In this document: one piece after another, positions 22,101 to 35,843 of the stretch
Position numbering within the stretch: position 1 is the stretch's first letter
How the letters are laid out: each line of letters starts with the position of its first letter
Source of the DNA: Epichloe hybrida
Taxonomy: Eukaryota > Ascomycota > Sordariomycetes > Hypocreales > Clavicipitaceae
Assembly (NCBI GenBank): GCA_019022495.1
Contig: JAFEKR010000002.1
Coordinates: 5,456,001 to 5,520,000 of the forward strand
Direction of reading: 5' to 3'
Length of the DNA: 64,000 bases
Position numbers and translations under genes: made by a program
Notes under the pieces: model-generated
What the model saw: only the letters and a program-made list of their open reading frames with translations
Databases searched by the model: none
What the model was told of the DNA's origin: nothing

Positions 22101-25100
22101 TGTTCGCCGGGCACTCTATGAGGGATTCTCCATGGGTTTCTTGACTCTACTTAATCGTGACTCGGAGAGGATGTTGTTGCCTCTAATTTACCATCATCTT
22201 CTCGACAAGCATGGCAACCCTCAGTCGCTTTTGTCACAACCTCCGAAGCACCCAAATGATGGTCGCCAATACGTCAAGTTTCAGAACAAAATCCACGATC
22301 GCCACTACTGGTTGTTTCAAGGCGAACAGACGCCAGTTGAGCGCGAAGACTACATCATCACCCCATACGTGGAGCGCAATCTTCTAAATCTGGTGCGAGC
22401 AACTTCCACGAGGCGATTTCCGGTCCTGATTCAGGGCCCAACTTCTGCGGGAAAGACAAGTATGATTGAGTACCTCGCAAATTTCACTGGCAATAAGTTT
22501 GTTCGCATCAACAATCACGAGCACACCGATCTCCAGGAATATCTGGGGACCTATGCATCAGGTCCAGATGGGAAGCTACGTTTCCAAGAGGGGTTGCTCG
22601 TCCAAGCTATGCGCCAAGGTCACTGGATCGTACTCGACGAGCTCAACCTGGCCCCAACTGATGTGCTGGAAGCATTGAACCGACTGTTGGATGACAACCG
22701 AGAACTTCTCATTCCAGAAACCCAAGAGATAGTTCGCCCTCACGAAAATTTTATCCTCTTCGCAACTCAGAACCCTCCTGGTCTTTATGGGGGCAGGAAA
22801 GTACTCTCCCGCGCGTTCAGAAACCGTTTCCTGGAACTGCATTTTGATGACATTCCGGAGGACGAACTGGAGTATATTCTTCAACAACGAAGCCGGAATA
22901 CGTCGCCCCCCGACTGCCGCCGCATTGTGACCGTTTACAAAGAGCTTTCCAGACTTCGTCAGACAAGTCGTCTTTTTGAGCAAAAGGATAGTTTTGCTAC
23001 GCTAAGAGACCTATTTCGCTGGGCTATGAGAGAAGCAGATACAAGGGAAGAAATTGCCGCACACGGCTTCATGCTTTTGGCAGAGAGAGTTCGGGTCGAG
23101 GAAGAGCGTATTGCTGTCAAGGGAATAATTGAGAAGGTCTTCAAAGTCAAAATCGATCCCCATGATCTGTACTCTGCTTCGAAGGCTCCCGAGCTGAAAC
23201 AAATTACCGAGGTTCCCAACTCTCAGGGTGTGGTTTGGACGCACGCGATGCGGAGGCTGTACGTGCTTGTTTCTCGAGCTTTGCAGAACAACGAGCCTGT
23301 ATTACTTGTCGGCGACACTGGCTGCGGCAAGACTACCGTTGTGCAGTTGCTAGCAGAGGCTCTCAAACAGAAATTGCATATTGTCAATGCTCATCAAAAC
23401 ACCGAGACAGGTGACCTGATCGGATCTCAGCGTCCAGTCCGAAACCGTGGTGCCATTATTGAGGCATTGGACGTAGACCTGAATGCGCTTCTCGGATCCC
23501 TCGGTCACGATATTCCTCCAACACTGAACGGGAAGCTCTCCAGTTACGAGGCTCTCGATGCTCCAACAGTGAATGCTATCCCGCAGATGGTACGCGACCG
23601 GATAGCAGCAAACGCAACCAGATCAAAAGCACTGTTCGAGTGGTCCGATGGAGCCTTGGTGGAGGCTATGAGGGCTGGCCACTTCTTTCTGCTAGACGAG
23701 ATTTCACTAGCAGACGACTCTGTTTTAGAGAGGCTCAATTCTGTTCTTGAACCTCAAAGAACATTGCTACTGGCTGAAAAGGGCATCGATAATTCATTTG
23801 TAGTTGCCTCTGATGGATTTCAATTCTTTGCCACAATGAACCCAGGTGGCGACTTCGGGAAGAAGGAACTTTCACCTGCACTTAGAAATCGATTTACGGA
23901 AATCTGGGTACCGCCATTATCCGAAAGCGAAGATATCTACGAGATCGTCAAAACCAAGCTCGCAGATGAATCGAAGCACTTGGTGGACGCCATGGTTGAC
24001 TTTGCTCACTGGTTTGCCCAGACATTCCGATCCATGGCGACCAGTGCTTTTTCAGTTCGAGAAGTCCTTGTCTGGGTGCAATTTATCAACACCTTTGAGG
24101 CTGAAACCCCCTTGGTTCCGTTCGTGCACGGCGCAGCAGCCATCTTTGTCGATAGTATCGGAGCTAACCCATCGGCCATGTTGGCTACAGACTTGAAGAC
24201 AGTCCAAATTCAGAGACAGGAATGCCTCCAAAAACTTGGAGAGTTGACAGGGGAGAACGTGTTCGAGATTTACACTACAGAGCCCATTATCAATATCAAG
24301 GACGATTCTCTTTCGATTGGTGACTTCAGCATACCTCGAAATTCAACAGGCGCCGCGGACCCAGCGTTTGCCTTCCATGCTCCGACAACCAGACTGAACG
24401 CAATGAGGGTGGTTCGCGCGCTGCAGATGCAGAAGCCTATTCTTCTCGAGGGTAGCCCTGGTGTTGGCAAGACGACCTTGGTAGCCGCACTCTCTCAGGC
24501 ATGTGGTCGACCTCTCACAAGAATCAACTTATCCGATCAGACAGACTTGATGGATCTTTTCGGTACTGATGTCCCTATTGAGGGTGAGGACGCTGGCAAT
24601 TTTGCTTGGAGAGATGCTCCTTTTCTCCAGGCTATGCAAAAGGGCGAATGGGTTTTGCTAGACGAAATGAATCTTGCATCGCAGTCCGTTCTGGAAGGAT
24701 TGAACGCATGTTTGGACCATCGCGGCGAGGTCTACATCTCCGAACTCGATCAAGTTTTCAAACGTCACCCCGACTTCCGCTTATTCGCAGCCCAAAACCC
24801 GCATCACCAGGGCGGCGGTCGCAAAGGTCTTCCTGCTTCATTCGTAAATCGTTTCATCGTCGTATACGCGGATGTACTCAAGGACGAGGACTTGAGGCTT
24901 ATTGCGTCTCACAACTTCCCCGAACTTGATAATGGCGTAATAGCACATTTGATCGAATTTGTATCCAAACTTGAGCATCAAATTGTGGTAGAGAAGACAT
25001 TCGGCTCCCAAGGAGGTCCGTGGGAGTTCAACCTTCGAGATGTTCTAAGATGGCTACATCTGTTGAATTCGTCTGATCCTCTGCTCCAAACAGCACAAAT

Positions 25101-28100
25101 AGATGACTTCCTTGACATCATCGTGAGACAACGTTTCCGCACGCCAAGTGATCGGGCAGAGGTTGACCAGTTGTTTGCTCGCGTGGTCGGATGGAAGCCC
25201 CGAAGCCACAGCCTTTATCACAACTTGAACTCGACATTTGGCCAAATAGGCTTCGCACTGCTGCCAAGAAACCTGGACGTACAGCCTGAAAACCTGCCCA
25301 ATATCGACATTGTCCCAAGACTTGCTGAGTTGGAGTCAATCATGGTTTGCGTGAGGCAAAACATTCCATGCATCCTTAGCAGCCCCTCAGGATACGGCAA
25401 ATCCTCCTTGCTCAACTACGTTGCCGCATTATCAGGTAAAAATCTGGTGGTATTCCCCATGAATGCGGACATTGACACGATGGATCTCGTTGGTGGGTTT
25501 GAGCAGGCCGATCCTCTCCGTGAAGTCAACGCGGCCTTGGTTGATCTTCGTGAATACTTACAGAATTCTGTAATGTCACTCGTTCCGTCTGCGGCACCCG
25601 TCGAAGTATTGAACTTGTTGCATCTTCTTGACGCACACAATGGTGATCATGAGAGACTATTCTCCATACTTTCTGCCATTCTCGCCTTGTTGGAAAGGGT
25701 TTCGTCCAATTCTGAGGCTGGTATCGTTCTGACAAGGGTCAAGCAACTACTTGAAAGCCCGCTTCATCTCGAAAACCCTCGATTTGAGTGGCTTGACGGT
25801 GTGATTGTCAAGGCACTTCTTACTGGTCAGTGGTTAGTACTGGACAATGCTGTGTAACGCCTGTGCTGGATCGCTTGAACTCATTACTGGAGCCGAATGG
25901 CTTTCTGAGTATCAATGAACACTGTGACTCAGATGGCAAGCCAAGGATCATCAGACCTCATCCAGATTTCAGAATCTTCTTGACCATGGACTCGAGATAT
26001 GGAGAGCTTTCGCGCGCGATGAGGAACAGAGCTATTGAGATCCATATCCACGCTCCCCCACCAGAACCGGCAGCGTGTCTCGGCAAAATTTCACCCGTTG
26101 AGGGAAGCTTACAGCGTTATCACGACTCACATGTTTCAACGACCGTCGACGCAAAAGACCCTCCTGTGGTAAGCGTTTCACGAATAGCTTTCGAGCATCT
26201 GTCCCTGGATGATATTTCCCAGCTCTCCCGGTATGTCAACCAGCTGCCAAGGAAGGGAGAGCACAGCGAGAAACTCAGATCGGTATCGCGAGACCTATTG
26301 CAATTCCTTCAAACGTCCCATGGGTCCCAGGTCTTGCGCAGTATCATGCAGCTTTACTCAGCGCTGCCGCAAAACGCCACTGGAGACTCTCCAAAGGCTC
26401 AGTCGATCCACACATTGAACAATGAAATAGTCGCCAAGCTACTTCCTCACCCAACCCTAGCTTCATGGACCGGAGTACGTTACGAGACATCTCGACGCAT
26501 ACATGCAATCCGCTGGACAATCCAGCGATATCAAGGTCAAGCGCAAGCGGCCAAGCTGGCTTCGCTCAGCCGTTTGCAACGGTCTCTCGTCAGTGATCGC
26601 GTCGCAGCAGTTTCCAAAGATTCAACAGTCAAGCTCAGCACGTTCCTCTCGTCAATCATGACTGCGATGGAAAGTTACCTGCACCAGGACTTGGATGCGT
26701 CTGAGTTTTTTCTCATACGTCTTCAATCGCTCGAGTTCCTTGGGCTTTTCTTGGAACAGACCGTTTCACTCTCCTCCAGCCAAGATTTTGACGACGCATA
26801 CTTTCAGGCTCATGTGACCCTGGGTACCAGGAAGCTGCAAGCGTTTGTCCAAACTGCGACAATGCAGGTTGATTCATCTTTTCTATCACTAGCCATGAAT
26901 CAGCTGTCCAGTAGCTTCGATAGCGGCTTTCAGCTATCAACAGGTCTGAGCATGGAAGCACTCTGGAATGTTTTCAGACCGATCCCCATCTCGACGCAAA
27001 CTCAACTCAACCGATCCAATGAGCTCGATCATCTCGCCTCCAGATTTGATGCTCTCCGATGGAAGGCGGCCTCGTCTATCTCTGACTTGTCCAAAGCTCA
27101 AAAAACCTTGGCAAGCGCCTACGAAATTGTCAGAAACGACTCCATGCCCAGTGAGCAGCTCGTGAAGGACCTCACGGCAGCTATTGAAGATCTTGAAACT
27201 CGCATTGGGCATGAGTTACAAGAGACGCTACCTTTTTTCGCATCCGATTTTGAATATCTCAGACAATTGTGGATGCTGCGATCTTCAGCAAATGGGACAC
27301 ATAGTCTTGAGCCGGACAGCCAACTCGTGATTTTGTCCAATGTCCCCACCAAAGCCACGATGATGCTCTCCAGTTCTTCCGAGAAGGCCATTAAATTGCA
27401 GTCCTTGGCCTGCCTAGCCCACCAGGGCATCTTTGCCTGGGACGGCAAGTTGACAACTTCGCTTTGGGAGAAATTGAGCAATATGAGCAGCGTCAGCTTG
27501 AGCTCTCTAGCCCTTCTAGAGACAGAACTGCCCATTCTTGGCCAGCACTTGGCCGCACTGACTTCGCAGATTGCAGCAGATCCCCTTGTCAACCTCAACA
27601 ACTTGCTTTGGAACATTCTTCTCGACACCTTTGAGGCTCACGATTCAAACTTCAAGACTGAGCTGATCAAATGTGTTGGGAGAATTGAGGATAACATCAT
27701 GCCACTCTCGATAATCGCCCAGGAGGGCCTCACTTCGCCCAATGCGATTTTTGACGGGCTCATTCAAACCATCGATGTTGCTCATCTTCGGCAAACTACT
27801 TTGGATCATTTTATTCCTGCCATTGTTGGCATTGTTGCTGCCAGAGCCAAGTCAAGCAGAGCGACATATTTCTCGGCTTTGGCTTGGCTTCAATTTAGCA
27901 TCGGTCTTGTCAAGCTCTACGTCCCAGATCGAATCTTTGATCCACAACTACAGCCCAAGGCGGAGCTGGCATTTTATGCTCAACTCGAGGAGGCTCTACA
28001 AGACAAGTTGTCTGCGCTGAAGGCTTTCCAGTCCAAATTTACCGGACAATCTACAAGTGCCAGGATTGACTTGATCAAAATTCAGCTTGATCAACTGGGC

Positions 28101-31100
28101 CCACCACCGAAAGAAATCAGTCCTGTTTTTCGGCCTGAAAGATCCGGTCTTACTCAACTCCACGCAGAATTTTCAAACATTTTGAAGACAATCACCAATC
28201 CTGGGCTACAAACGATGATCGATGGCCCCGACTCAAATTTGGAGAACTCTGATAAGGATGCGTTGAAACTTGTTCGAGACAACGTATCTCGACTCATCGA
28301 TCGCCTCTCATCTCGCTTCGAAGCGTACCAAGACATGGCGAGGCCAGCCGTCAGTATTCTGCGTTGTCTCTCGGTTGGTCTTTCGCTGTGTGATGCCACC
28401 AGGGCCAAGAATCTGGATACGACGACCGATTACCTTGTGAACTCGACACCATTTTTCGGCCCCCTGATTCAAGACTCGCAGGCTCAAAAGCTAGGCACCA
28501 ACACCTTTGAATTCCTCAGCTTGATGGCCACCAACGTCGCAGTCGATGGAGTAACGGCGCTTTCCGTTTCCAACCGAGAAGCTGTATTCGAATGTTTTCA
28601 CAGGTTTTACGATGATTGGAACAAGAAATTGGACGCGGACAGGAAGGCTGAGGCTGCCAGTACTAGTCTGTACAGATTCCGTGGTACCTTGGAAGACGAG
28701 GAAGAGATCGATGCCATGGAGTTCAATGAGCTTTTCCCCACGTTTGATGAGGAGGATGCGACCGTACGCGCAGACAAGACCCCCGACCAGGTTCGAACTA
28801 CTTCCTTGATGGTAGCAGAAGCTCATCGCAAAATCTTCCTCGATCGTCAAGAACCCACAACGGCGCTCCACGAATCCTGCATGGCTGTGGGAAGGCGAAT
28901 TGTGGCCGAGATGCATAGTCAAGACCATGTCGACCACAGTGTCAACTCCAAGATGCTCGCTAGCACGATTCTTCTGTTGGGAGAAAAGACAGAAGATCTG
29001 CAGTATTCCATATCCAACAAGGAGTACAATTTCTATGCAGATGCCAACCTGACCGAAGCGAGACAGCTGGTTTCACTCGCCCACAAAATCAAAGCTCGCT
29101 TCCGAGAATTGCAACGTGTCGATGAGATAGGGCATATGCAAACATTAGCTGATGTGATTCAGTCATGCGACAGGCTTACCGAACAAGTCCACGGAGAACC
29201 ATTGGCTAAACTGCTACCAAAAGTTGAGCAGCTTCATGCTCATGTGTATGAATGGCAATTCGGCGGCTGGGCTAGCAAAGTCTATGCTGTTCTCTCCCTC
29301 CATAATCTTCTGACCGACACCGTCATCAGATGGCGCCGCCTTGAACTCTCCACATGGGCCAACCTATTCGATATGGAGCAAAAGAAATGCCAAGATGACG
29401 CCTACTCTTGGTGGTTTGTGGCTTATCAAGTGACTGTTGCCGTGCCTTTGACAATGATCGATTCACGGTCCGAATTGCAAGGATATTCGAAATCTCTGAT
29501 TGAGAGTCTGGAGCTTTACTTTTCGAGCTCCATTGTAGGTCAATTCAAAACTCGAGTCGCTATGCTACGCCAACTTTTGAGCCATCTCAGAATGTTGGCT
29601 CACGACTACCCTTCCTTGGACATAATTTGCGTTGCAGTTGAGAACTTTGTTCAGTATTATTCTCGGTTTGAGAAGGCTGCCGGTGAAGCCATCCAGAGGG
29701 CCCGCGTCCCTATTGACAAGAAGATGAAGGATATTCTTCTCATGGCGAGCTGGAAAGACACTAACATTAATGCTCTTCGGGAGAGCGCTCGAAAGTCTCA
29801 TCAGAAGCTGTTCAGACTGATTCGAAAATTCCGAGGCGTTCTGGGTCAAGAAATGAGATTGTGCATCGCACAAGGGCTCCCTGATGAGGACATTACGGTG
29901 AAAGCGAGCATTGCAGCCAGTCCTGATGCAGCTGAGGTTTCAGTGGTCGGGACTCACCCACTGGACAAATCACTGCCTGGCTGGCTCGAAAGTCATAGAA
30001 GATTGGGCAACTTGTCAAAGACGGTGTCAGTGATGAGGAAGATTGCGTATAGTCCCGAGGTCTCAAGCAACGTGTCAAATTTGGTTCTCGAGTTCGTCAC
30101 TGAGCTCAATACATCAATGGCAGAACTACGAAAAGAAACACCTTCGGTGCTCAGTGATGACAACAAGGATCAGGTCAAGCATCTCAAAACTCGAAAGCGT
30201 AAGCTTTTTGCCGACACATTGCGGGACCTTCGAACCATGGGACTGCAGCACAATTTGTCCCAAGACAAATTAGGAGAGCAAAATTCGCTCGCTGTCGTCT
30301 TGTCAAACCTCGCGGCCCTTGATTCGACTGAGACCGGAGTAGCCAAGGAAGCTGAATACTTCTTGCATAAGACACTGGATCTTGCACCACGGGCTAGAGA
30401 AGCTCTCCGAGAACACTCTGATGATTTGTCGACTGCTGAAGTGACGAGAAGTGTAGGATTTGTTGAGGGCTTGATCAGCTTCAGCTTATCTCAGCGTCAA
30501 ACCCTTGGAACTGTCAGCAAACTACGCGATAGCTTGCGGGAAACAATCGCCCGGTTCAAGCACCTATGCGATGTGTCCAAAAACGGTGCGCTAGTTCTCA
30601 AAACACACCACACCACTTGGCCACGTCTGCTTCCTTGGCTCGTTCATGGCATCGAATTTGCTATCCGGCTCGTTGAAATTCATGGGAAGATCGGACAGAT
30701 TGACAACCTGGTTGTGACTCAAGGCTTGCGGCAGTGGGCGACACGGATCAGTGCACGATCTGCTACTGCACGTAGCCTCCTTGATCTTCCATCCAATATC
30801 AGCTCAGCTTCTCACGAAAAATTAGAGCAAGAGGTTCTGGGTGATCTGATTGAACTGAACGAGCATCTTCGTTCCGTGGCGACGGCTCGTCCTGATTTAG
30901 CATTCGTTGTTACTCACCTCACGGCTTGGACTCATCCTGAATTTACCAATGACAACACGTCTCGCCAAGATACTGATCTTCTTGAATTTGCCGATTCCGT
31001 ATCAAAGCTTACGGATGCGGTTCTTGTCGCCATAGAAGGGGTCAAGAAGAAAGGCGCGGCCATTCCCAGAGATGAAAGCGAACCTGGCTGGCTGACCAAA

Positions 31101-34034
31101 CACAATGAGGCCTTCTCCGTGATGTTACGCCAACTTCGTATGGACAACGTGGAGCGCAATGTTCGTAAATGCATTGAACAAATGCAGCAAGTTCGATTGA
31201 ACGATTCCCAGACGAGCCAGGCAGCAGTGTGCATCGTTGGCCTTGCCTCCCCAATCTTGGACCAGTTCTTTTCGCTGTGTTTGCAAACCGTCGAGCAAGG
31301 ACAGGAGTTACATCGCGCAACCGCGCACATGGCATACAATCTTACCAAGGCCTTCAACCAAATTGCCTCTCAAGGTTTCTGCACCCCTCAAGAAAAGTCG
31401 GATGAAACATCAGGCGATGTTGGACAGCTGGAAGCCGGCACTGGTCTAGGCGATGGTGAAGGAGCAGAGGATATCAGCAAAGATATACAGCCTGATGAGG
31501 ACCTTACGGAATTGGCACAAGAAGCCAACAAAGAGAAGAATGAAGACATTGAAGATGAGAAGGACGCGGTGGACATGGCGGATGAGGACTTGGAAGGCGA
31601 GATGGGCAGTGTTGCTGGAGAGGAGGAGGAAGACGAGGGGTCACAGAAGGGTGATGAAAAGGAGGAGGAGGAAAACGAAATGGACGAAGAAGCGGGCGAT
31701 GTCGATGATCTTGATCCTACTGCAGTGGATGAAAAGATGTGGGACGGTAATGACGATGAACAAGCCGAAAAGGACCAGCAAGGAAATGAGACAAAGGGGC
31801 AGCAGCAGGATGATGAGCAAATTGCCGCGGAAGAAGATGCAAAGAACAACGACGCACAACCTCGGCCTGAGCCCGAAGAGAACAAAGAGGAGGAGCAGCA
31901 GCAGGGTGAGGAGGAAGACGAGTCGGGGGAAGACGATATCCACGCGCCAGAAGAACTGAATCGACAAGACCAAAACGTCGAGCAGCAGGAGACGCTGGAT
32001 CTCCCGGAAGATATGGAGTTGGATCTGGATGATAAAGAAGGTCTCTCGGAGAGTGGTGACGACGAACTTGACGATTTATCGGATGTTGAAAATGCAGACG
32101 ATGAACCTGAAGAGCAAGCAGCCAGCAAGGGCAAAGAAGACGAGGAGATGGAAAATGCTGCATCCCAGCAACTGCAAGAGGAAGCTGGGAATGAAGAGGA
32201 GATGAGTGAGGACGAGATCGATGATGAGATGGTGCCTGATGGCAACGATGAAGTGAAAGAAGAGGTAGCATCCGATGTTGACGATCAGCAAGACGAGGAG
32301 GAGGAGGTCAACGAGGAGCAAAATGAGCAAAGCCCAACTGGGCCAAACGACGACAACGCAAACGCCGATATTGACGATGCTGCGCCAAGCGATGTCAAGA
32401 GCTCTGGTCTTGACCAGAATCAGCAGACTATGGATGTTGATGATAGGTTTCAGGCTCAAGCAGCGCAGCAAGATCAAGGAGAGATGGGTGACGGGGCCGC
32501 GGATCAAGATACCAGCGCGGGCAGCAAAGGGGCAACCTCTCGCTCCAAAGAAACAGTGGACAAATCTCAACAGGAGGACGACGCTGAGGAGTCGGCCAGC
32601 AGTGATCCGTTCCGGAAACTGGGCGATGCCCTGGAGAAGTGGCATCGCCAGAACGCAGATATCAAGGACTCGAAGCAGGACGACACGTCTGCCCAGAAAG
32701 CAGAAGAAAAGGCGGACACGACTGAGCAGGGCCGACAAGAGTATCAACACCTGCAGAATGATGAGGCCTCTGCAGATGCCCAAGCAATGGGTAAAGCAGA
32801 TGAGGACGAGGTTCAACCGATGGATGAATCTATGGCTATAGATGACGAGGGGCAGAAAGAAGAAGCCAACAGTCACCACATGGAGGAAGATGGAGAGGAT
32901 GGTGAGGATGGTGAGGTTCAGGAAAGCGCTGACAATAGGGAGGTTGGCGATTCGGCAGAGGCACACGAAGCGGATGCAAAGGAGCCAGAGGAGAGCAGAA
33001 CCGGCGTGCAAACACGGCAAGGCAACTACAACCGTGACAGGACGCCCTCGGAGCCAGACGCAGGTGTTGCTGGAGAGCCCGAAGACGATGTGCCGATCGA
33101 GGAGACATCGGAACAGCTGTCCATAACTCACATTTCGGACAAGGCACGCGGGCTCCGTGACTACATAGAGTGCCTCCAGCAGTGGAGCGAGTTCCAGACC
33201 AAGTCACACGCACTTTCATTATCGTTGACCTCGCAGCTCCGGCTGATTCTCACGCCGTCGCAATCCACCAAGCTGTCCGGGTCCTTCCGAACTGGCAAGA
33301 GACTCAACATCAAGCGCATCATCCCGTACATTGCATCCAGCTACAAGCGCGACAAGATCTGGATGCGTCGGGCTATTCCGACCAAGCGAACTTACCAGAT
33401 CCTCCTCTGCGTCGACGACAGCAAGAGCATGGGCGAATCATGGTCGGGCAGCTTAGCGATGGAATCACTCGTCATGGTCTCACGGTCTCTCACCATGCTG
33501 GAAGCCGGACAAGTCGGCGTAGTCGGATTCGGCGGCGACGTCTTCACCGCCCATGAGCTGACGGATCCATTCGCCCACGACGCAGGGGCCAAGGTCCTGC
33601 AGAAGTTCACGTTCTCGCAGGATCGCACCGACATTGCCCTGCTCATCCGCCAGACAATGGCCAAGTTCCGCGTGGCAAGACAACAATCTGGAGGCAACGC
33701 GGATCTGTGGCAGCTGGCGCTGATTCTGTCAGACGGCTTGACACCATCCTCAGCCCACGACTCGATCCGCAGGCTCCTCCGCGAGGCAATGGAGGATCGA
33801 ATCATGATTGTCTTCATCATCATGGATGACACTGGCAAGAGAAAGGGCGACAGCGTGTTGGAGCTGAAGGAGGCCAGATTCGTCAAGGCCGACGACGGGG
33901 AGAGCAGAGTCGTCATCGAGAGATATCTGGACACCTTCCCCTTCCAGTACTACTTGATTGTGCACAATTTGGAGGAGCTGCCGACGGCGCTGGCGGGCTT
34001 GTTGCGGACGTGGTTTGCAGAAGTGACGCCTTGA
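19162..34034 (+). CDS. mdn1: Midasin (Mdn1/Rea1), AAA+ ribosome-biogenesis ATPase, split by one frameshift
   Basis: A single-exon gene of ~14.9 kb coding for about 4,957 residues, the normal size of midasin. Six AAA+ modules are visible by their P-loops: GMAGVGKTS (~311), GETGIGKTT (~643), GPTSAGKTS (~1092), GDTGCGKTT (~1384), GSPGVGKTT (~1765) and SPSGYGKSS (~2074), each followed by a Walker B such as LLDEINLAS or VLDELNLAP. A long linker (residues ~2250-4080) follows, then a very acidic D/E-rich region (nt 31420-33100), and a C-terminal MIDAS VWA-like domain with the DxSxS motif in LLCVDDSKSMGES (~4750). Midasin uses ATP to pull Ytm1 and Rsa4 off pre-60S particles (family knowledge). The reading frame changes once, at the Walker B of AAA6: VLDNA continues out of frame to a stop at 25855-25857, and VLDRLNSLLEPNG resumes in another frame at 25863. 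The start at 19162 is the first ATG of the frame. Confidence 0.95.
25849..25863 (+). other. Frameshift site in midasin AAA6 Walker B
   Basis: Upstream frame reads WLVLDNA then a premature TAA (25855-25857); downstream frame reads VLDRLNSLLEP from 25863. In between, a third frame gives TGT AAC GCC (Cys-Asn-Ala), which also belongs to the family consensus (N-L-C-N-x-S). The simplest reading is two small losses, about 5 nt after GC at 25850 and about 2 nt after 25862, net 7 nt. There is no room for an intron. Confidence 0.85.
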
Positions 34035-34321
34035 TGGGGCGAGGACGGAGTATGTATACGTGTAGGTTCATCAGGTTCACAGCGTTGATAGACGAATAAA
34101 TCTGTAGTAAAGTCTGTAGACACACAGCAGCCACCCGGTCCCCCGCCAAGGAAGGCGCTCCCGCCCGCCCCTGTCGACTCGCGTCCAACTCGCGTCCCCC
34201 GCGTCCCCCGCGTCCGCATCCGCATCCTCCCGTCCGTCCGCCGACAATGGGACGGTCCCATCTTTTGCTTCTCCTCCGACATCGTCGTCCCCGTCCCATC
34301 CAGCGCAATCTGGTCCGCACC

Positions 34322-35322
34322 ATGGCTGCATCTCGTGATTCGAACGAACTGCGGTTCAGTGAGTTTTCTCTCTTCTCTCTCTTCGCGATGCACTCAATGC
34401 ACTCAATTGCTTTCCCCCTTCCTCAGGCGCCGGCCGGCGTCTTATCCTCTTGTCGCCAGAAGAGGCTATAACTAACGCCGTGCGATAGAGAACCCCGCCA
34501 TCTTGTACGTCTCCTCTCCTCTCCCTCCCCCCCCCTTCCCGTTCTCGGCGATGCTCGGAATCCTGCTTTGCTTGCCGCGAAGACGATAAAAAAGAAACCC
34601 CCCGTTGGTTTGATCCGAGAACTGACACGGCCGAAGCGTCTGCGACATGCAGGAGAAGTTCCGCACAGCCATATACGAATTCGACAGCATGTGCGTTATT
34701 CTTAATACTCCCCGCCTCCACCCGCCGTTTTCATGTCCTCCCTCCCCGTGCCCAAACGTCAGTCACCACCGTGTAAAAAGACAAAAAAAAAAAAGGCTGA
34801 GACGAGGGGGCCATCAGCGTAACCACGACGACCAAACTCCTCAACTTCGCCAAAGCGCTCGACATGCCCGTCCACGCAACCACGCAGACGGTCGCCAAGC
34901 TCGGCCCTACCGTCCCCGCCCTCGCCGGCCTCCTCGCTCGCACGCCCCACGACAAGACCAAGTTCTCCATGCTCATCCCCCCCCTGGAGGAAGCCCTGCC
35001 GCCGCAGTCGCGCGTCGCCCTCGTCGGCATCGAGTCCCACATCTGCATCACCCAGACCGCCCTCGACCTGCGCGACCGGGGCCACGTCCCGTACGTCATT
35101 GCCGACGCCGTGAGCAGCTGCAACGGGGCCGAGGTGGTCATCGCGCTCGACCGCTTGCGCGCGGAGCCCGGCGTCGTCGTCACCTCGTCCGAGAGCTGGA
35201 TGTACGAGTGCATGGGGGATGCGTCGAACCCGGCCTTTAGGAGCTTGATCGGCGTCGTCAAGGGCGCTGTGGCGGATACGAAGAAGGTGCTGGAGAGTTT
35301 GCCGCCTGGTGCCAGGATCTAA
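34322..35322 (+). CDS. Isochorismatase-like cysteine hydrolase (ISOC1/YcaC type)
   Basis: Four exons, join(34322..34358, 34489..34504, 34637..34690, 34818..35322), 203 residues; exon 2 is a 16-nt micro-exon and all junctions keep phase. The assembled start reads NPAIFVCDMQEKFRTAIYEFDS then IVTTTKLLNFAKALDMPV, the classical fold. The catalytic triad is visible: Asp in VCDMQEKF, Lys in HDKTKFSM, and Cys in VGIESHICITQTALDL. The last part, VPYVIADAVSSCNGAE and ALDRLRAEPGVVVTSSESWMYE, is typical of the ISOC1/ISOC2 subgroup. These enzymes are thiol hydrolases of uncertain substrate; isochorismate itself is not implied. There is no presequence, so a cytosolic or peroxisomal location is inferred. 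The coding sequence is markedly GC-rich compared with its neighbours. Confidence 0.9.
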
Positions 35323-35843
35323 ATAGGGTGGAAGGAAGAGGGGGAACGTTACATGGTAGATTTTGAATTCGCGTGCAAACGAGAACTGGTTTCACATATA
35401 TTTCAGAACATGATTGGAGAGAATGGATGGAGAGACAGGGTCGACGCTGGCTGGGCATGGCGAATACATACATTCACATGTGCGATTGCCTCACAAGTTA
35501 CATCGTAACTCGTTGATGATGACCGTTCGAGGAGACGGAACAAGGCATTGCAAGTGAAACATGACACCCGACTCATGTAGACAGTGTGGGGTGCAGAGAG
35601 TTCGCGCGATTGATGATGGCTTGCACCGATTGGAATTCTGCTTCTCTGTCATGCATCTACTCAGAGGAACATCGCTTCTCTGATCCTGTTTTCCTTCTCA
35701 CGTGTGAATCACCTCTCCTCTACAAGACTTCTAGCTAGAAATGGAAAAAATTAAGAAGAAGAAGAAAATTGCCAGCACGTCTTCATATAATCGTGAGAAT
35801 ACAACAACAAGCCTGAGCACCAAGAAGCCATGTTAACCGCAGA
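35323..35843. other. Convergent 3' region (isochorismatase-like gene and uncharacterised gene)
   Basis: A 521-nt spacer between stop codons, moderately AT-rich with purine runs near 35741-35766 (AAGAAGAAGAAGAAAA). No coding or RNA signal was recognised. Confidence 0.5.

Noticed and set aside
31388..32245. Ser-rich 285-codon minus-strand ORF
   Set aside because: It is the antisense shadow of the acidic D/E-rich region of midasin (GAG/GAA read backwards gives Ser/Phe/Leu codons).
25830..34034. Second independent gene starting at 25830
   Set aside because: It is the continuation of midasin after the frameshift: it starts in the middle of the AAA6 Walker B and carries the midasin linker, acidic region and MIDAS domain.
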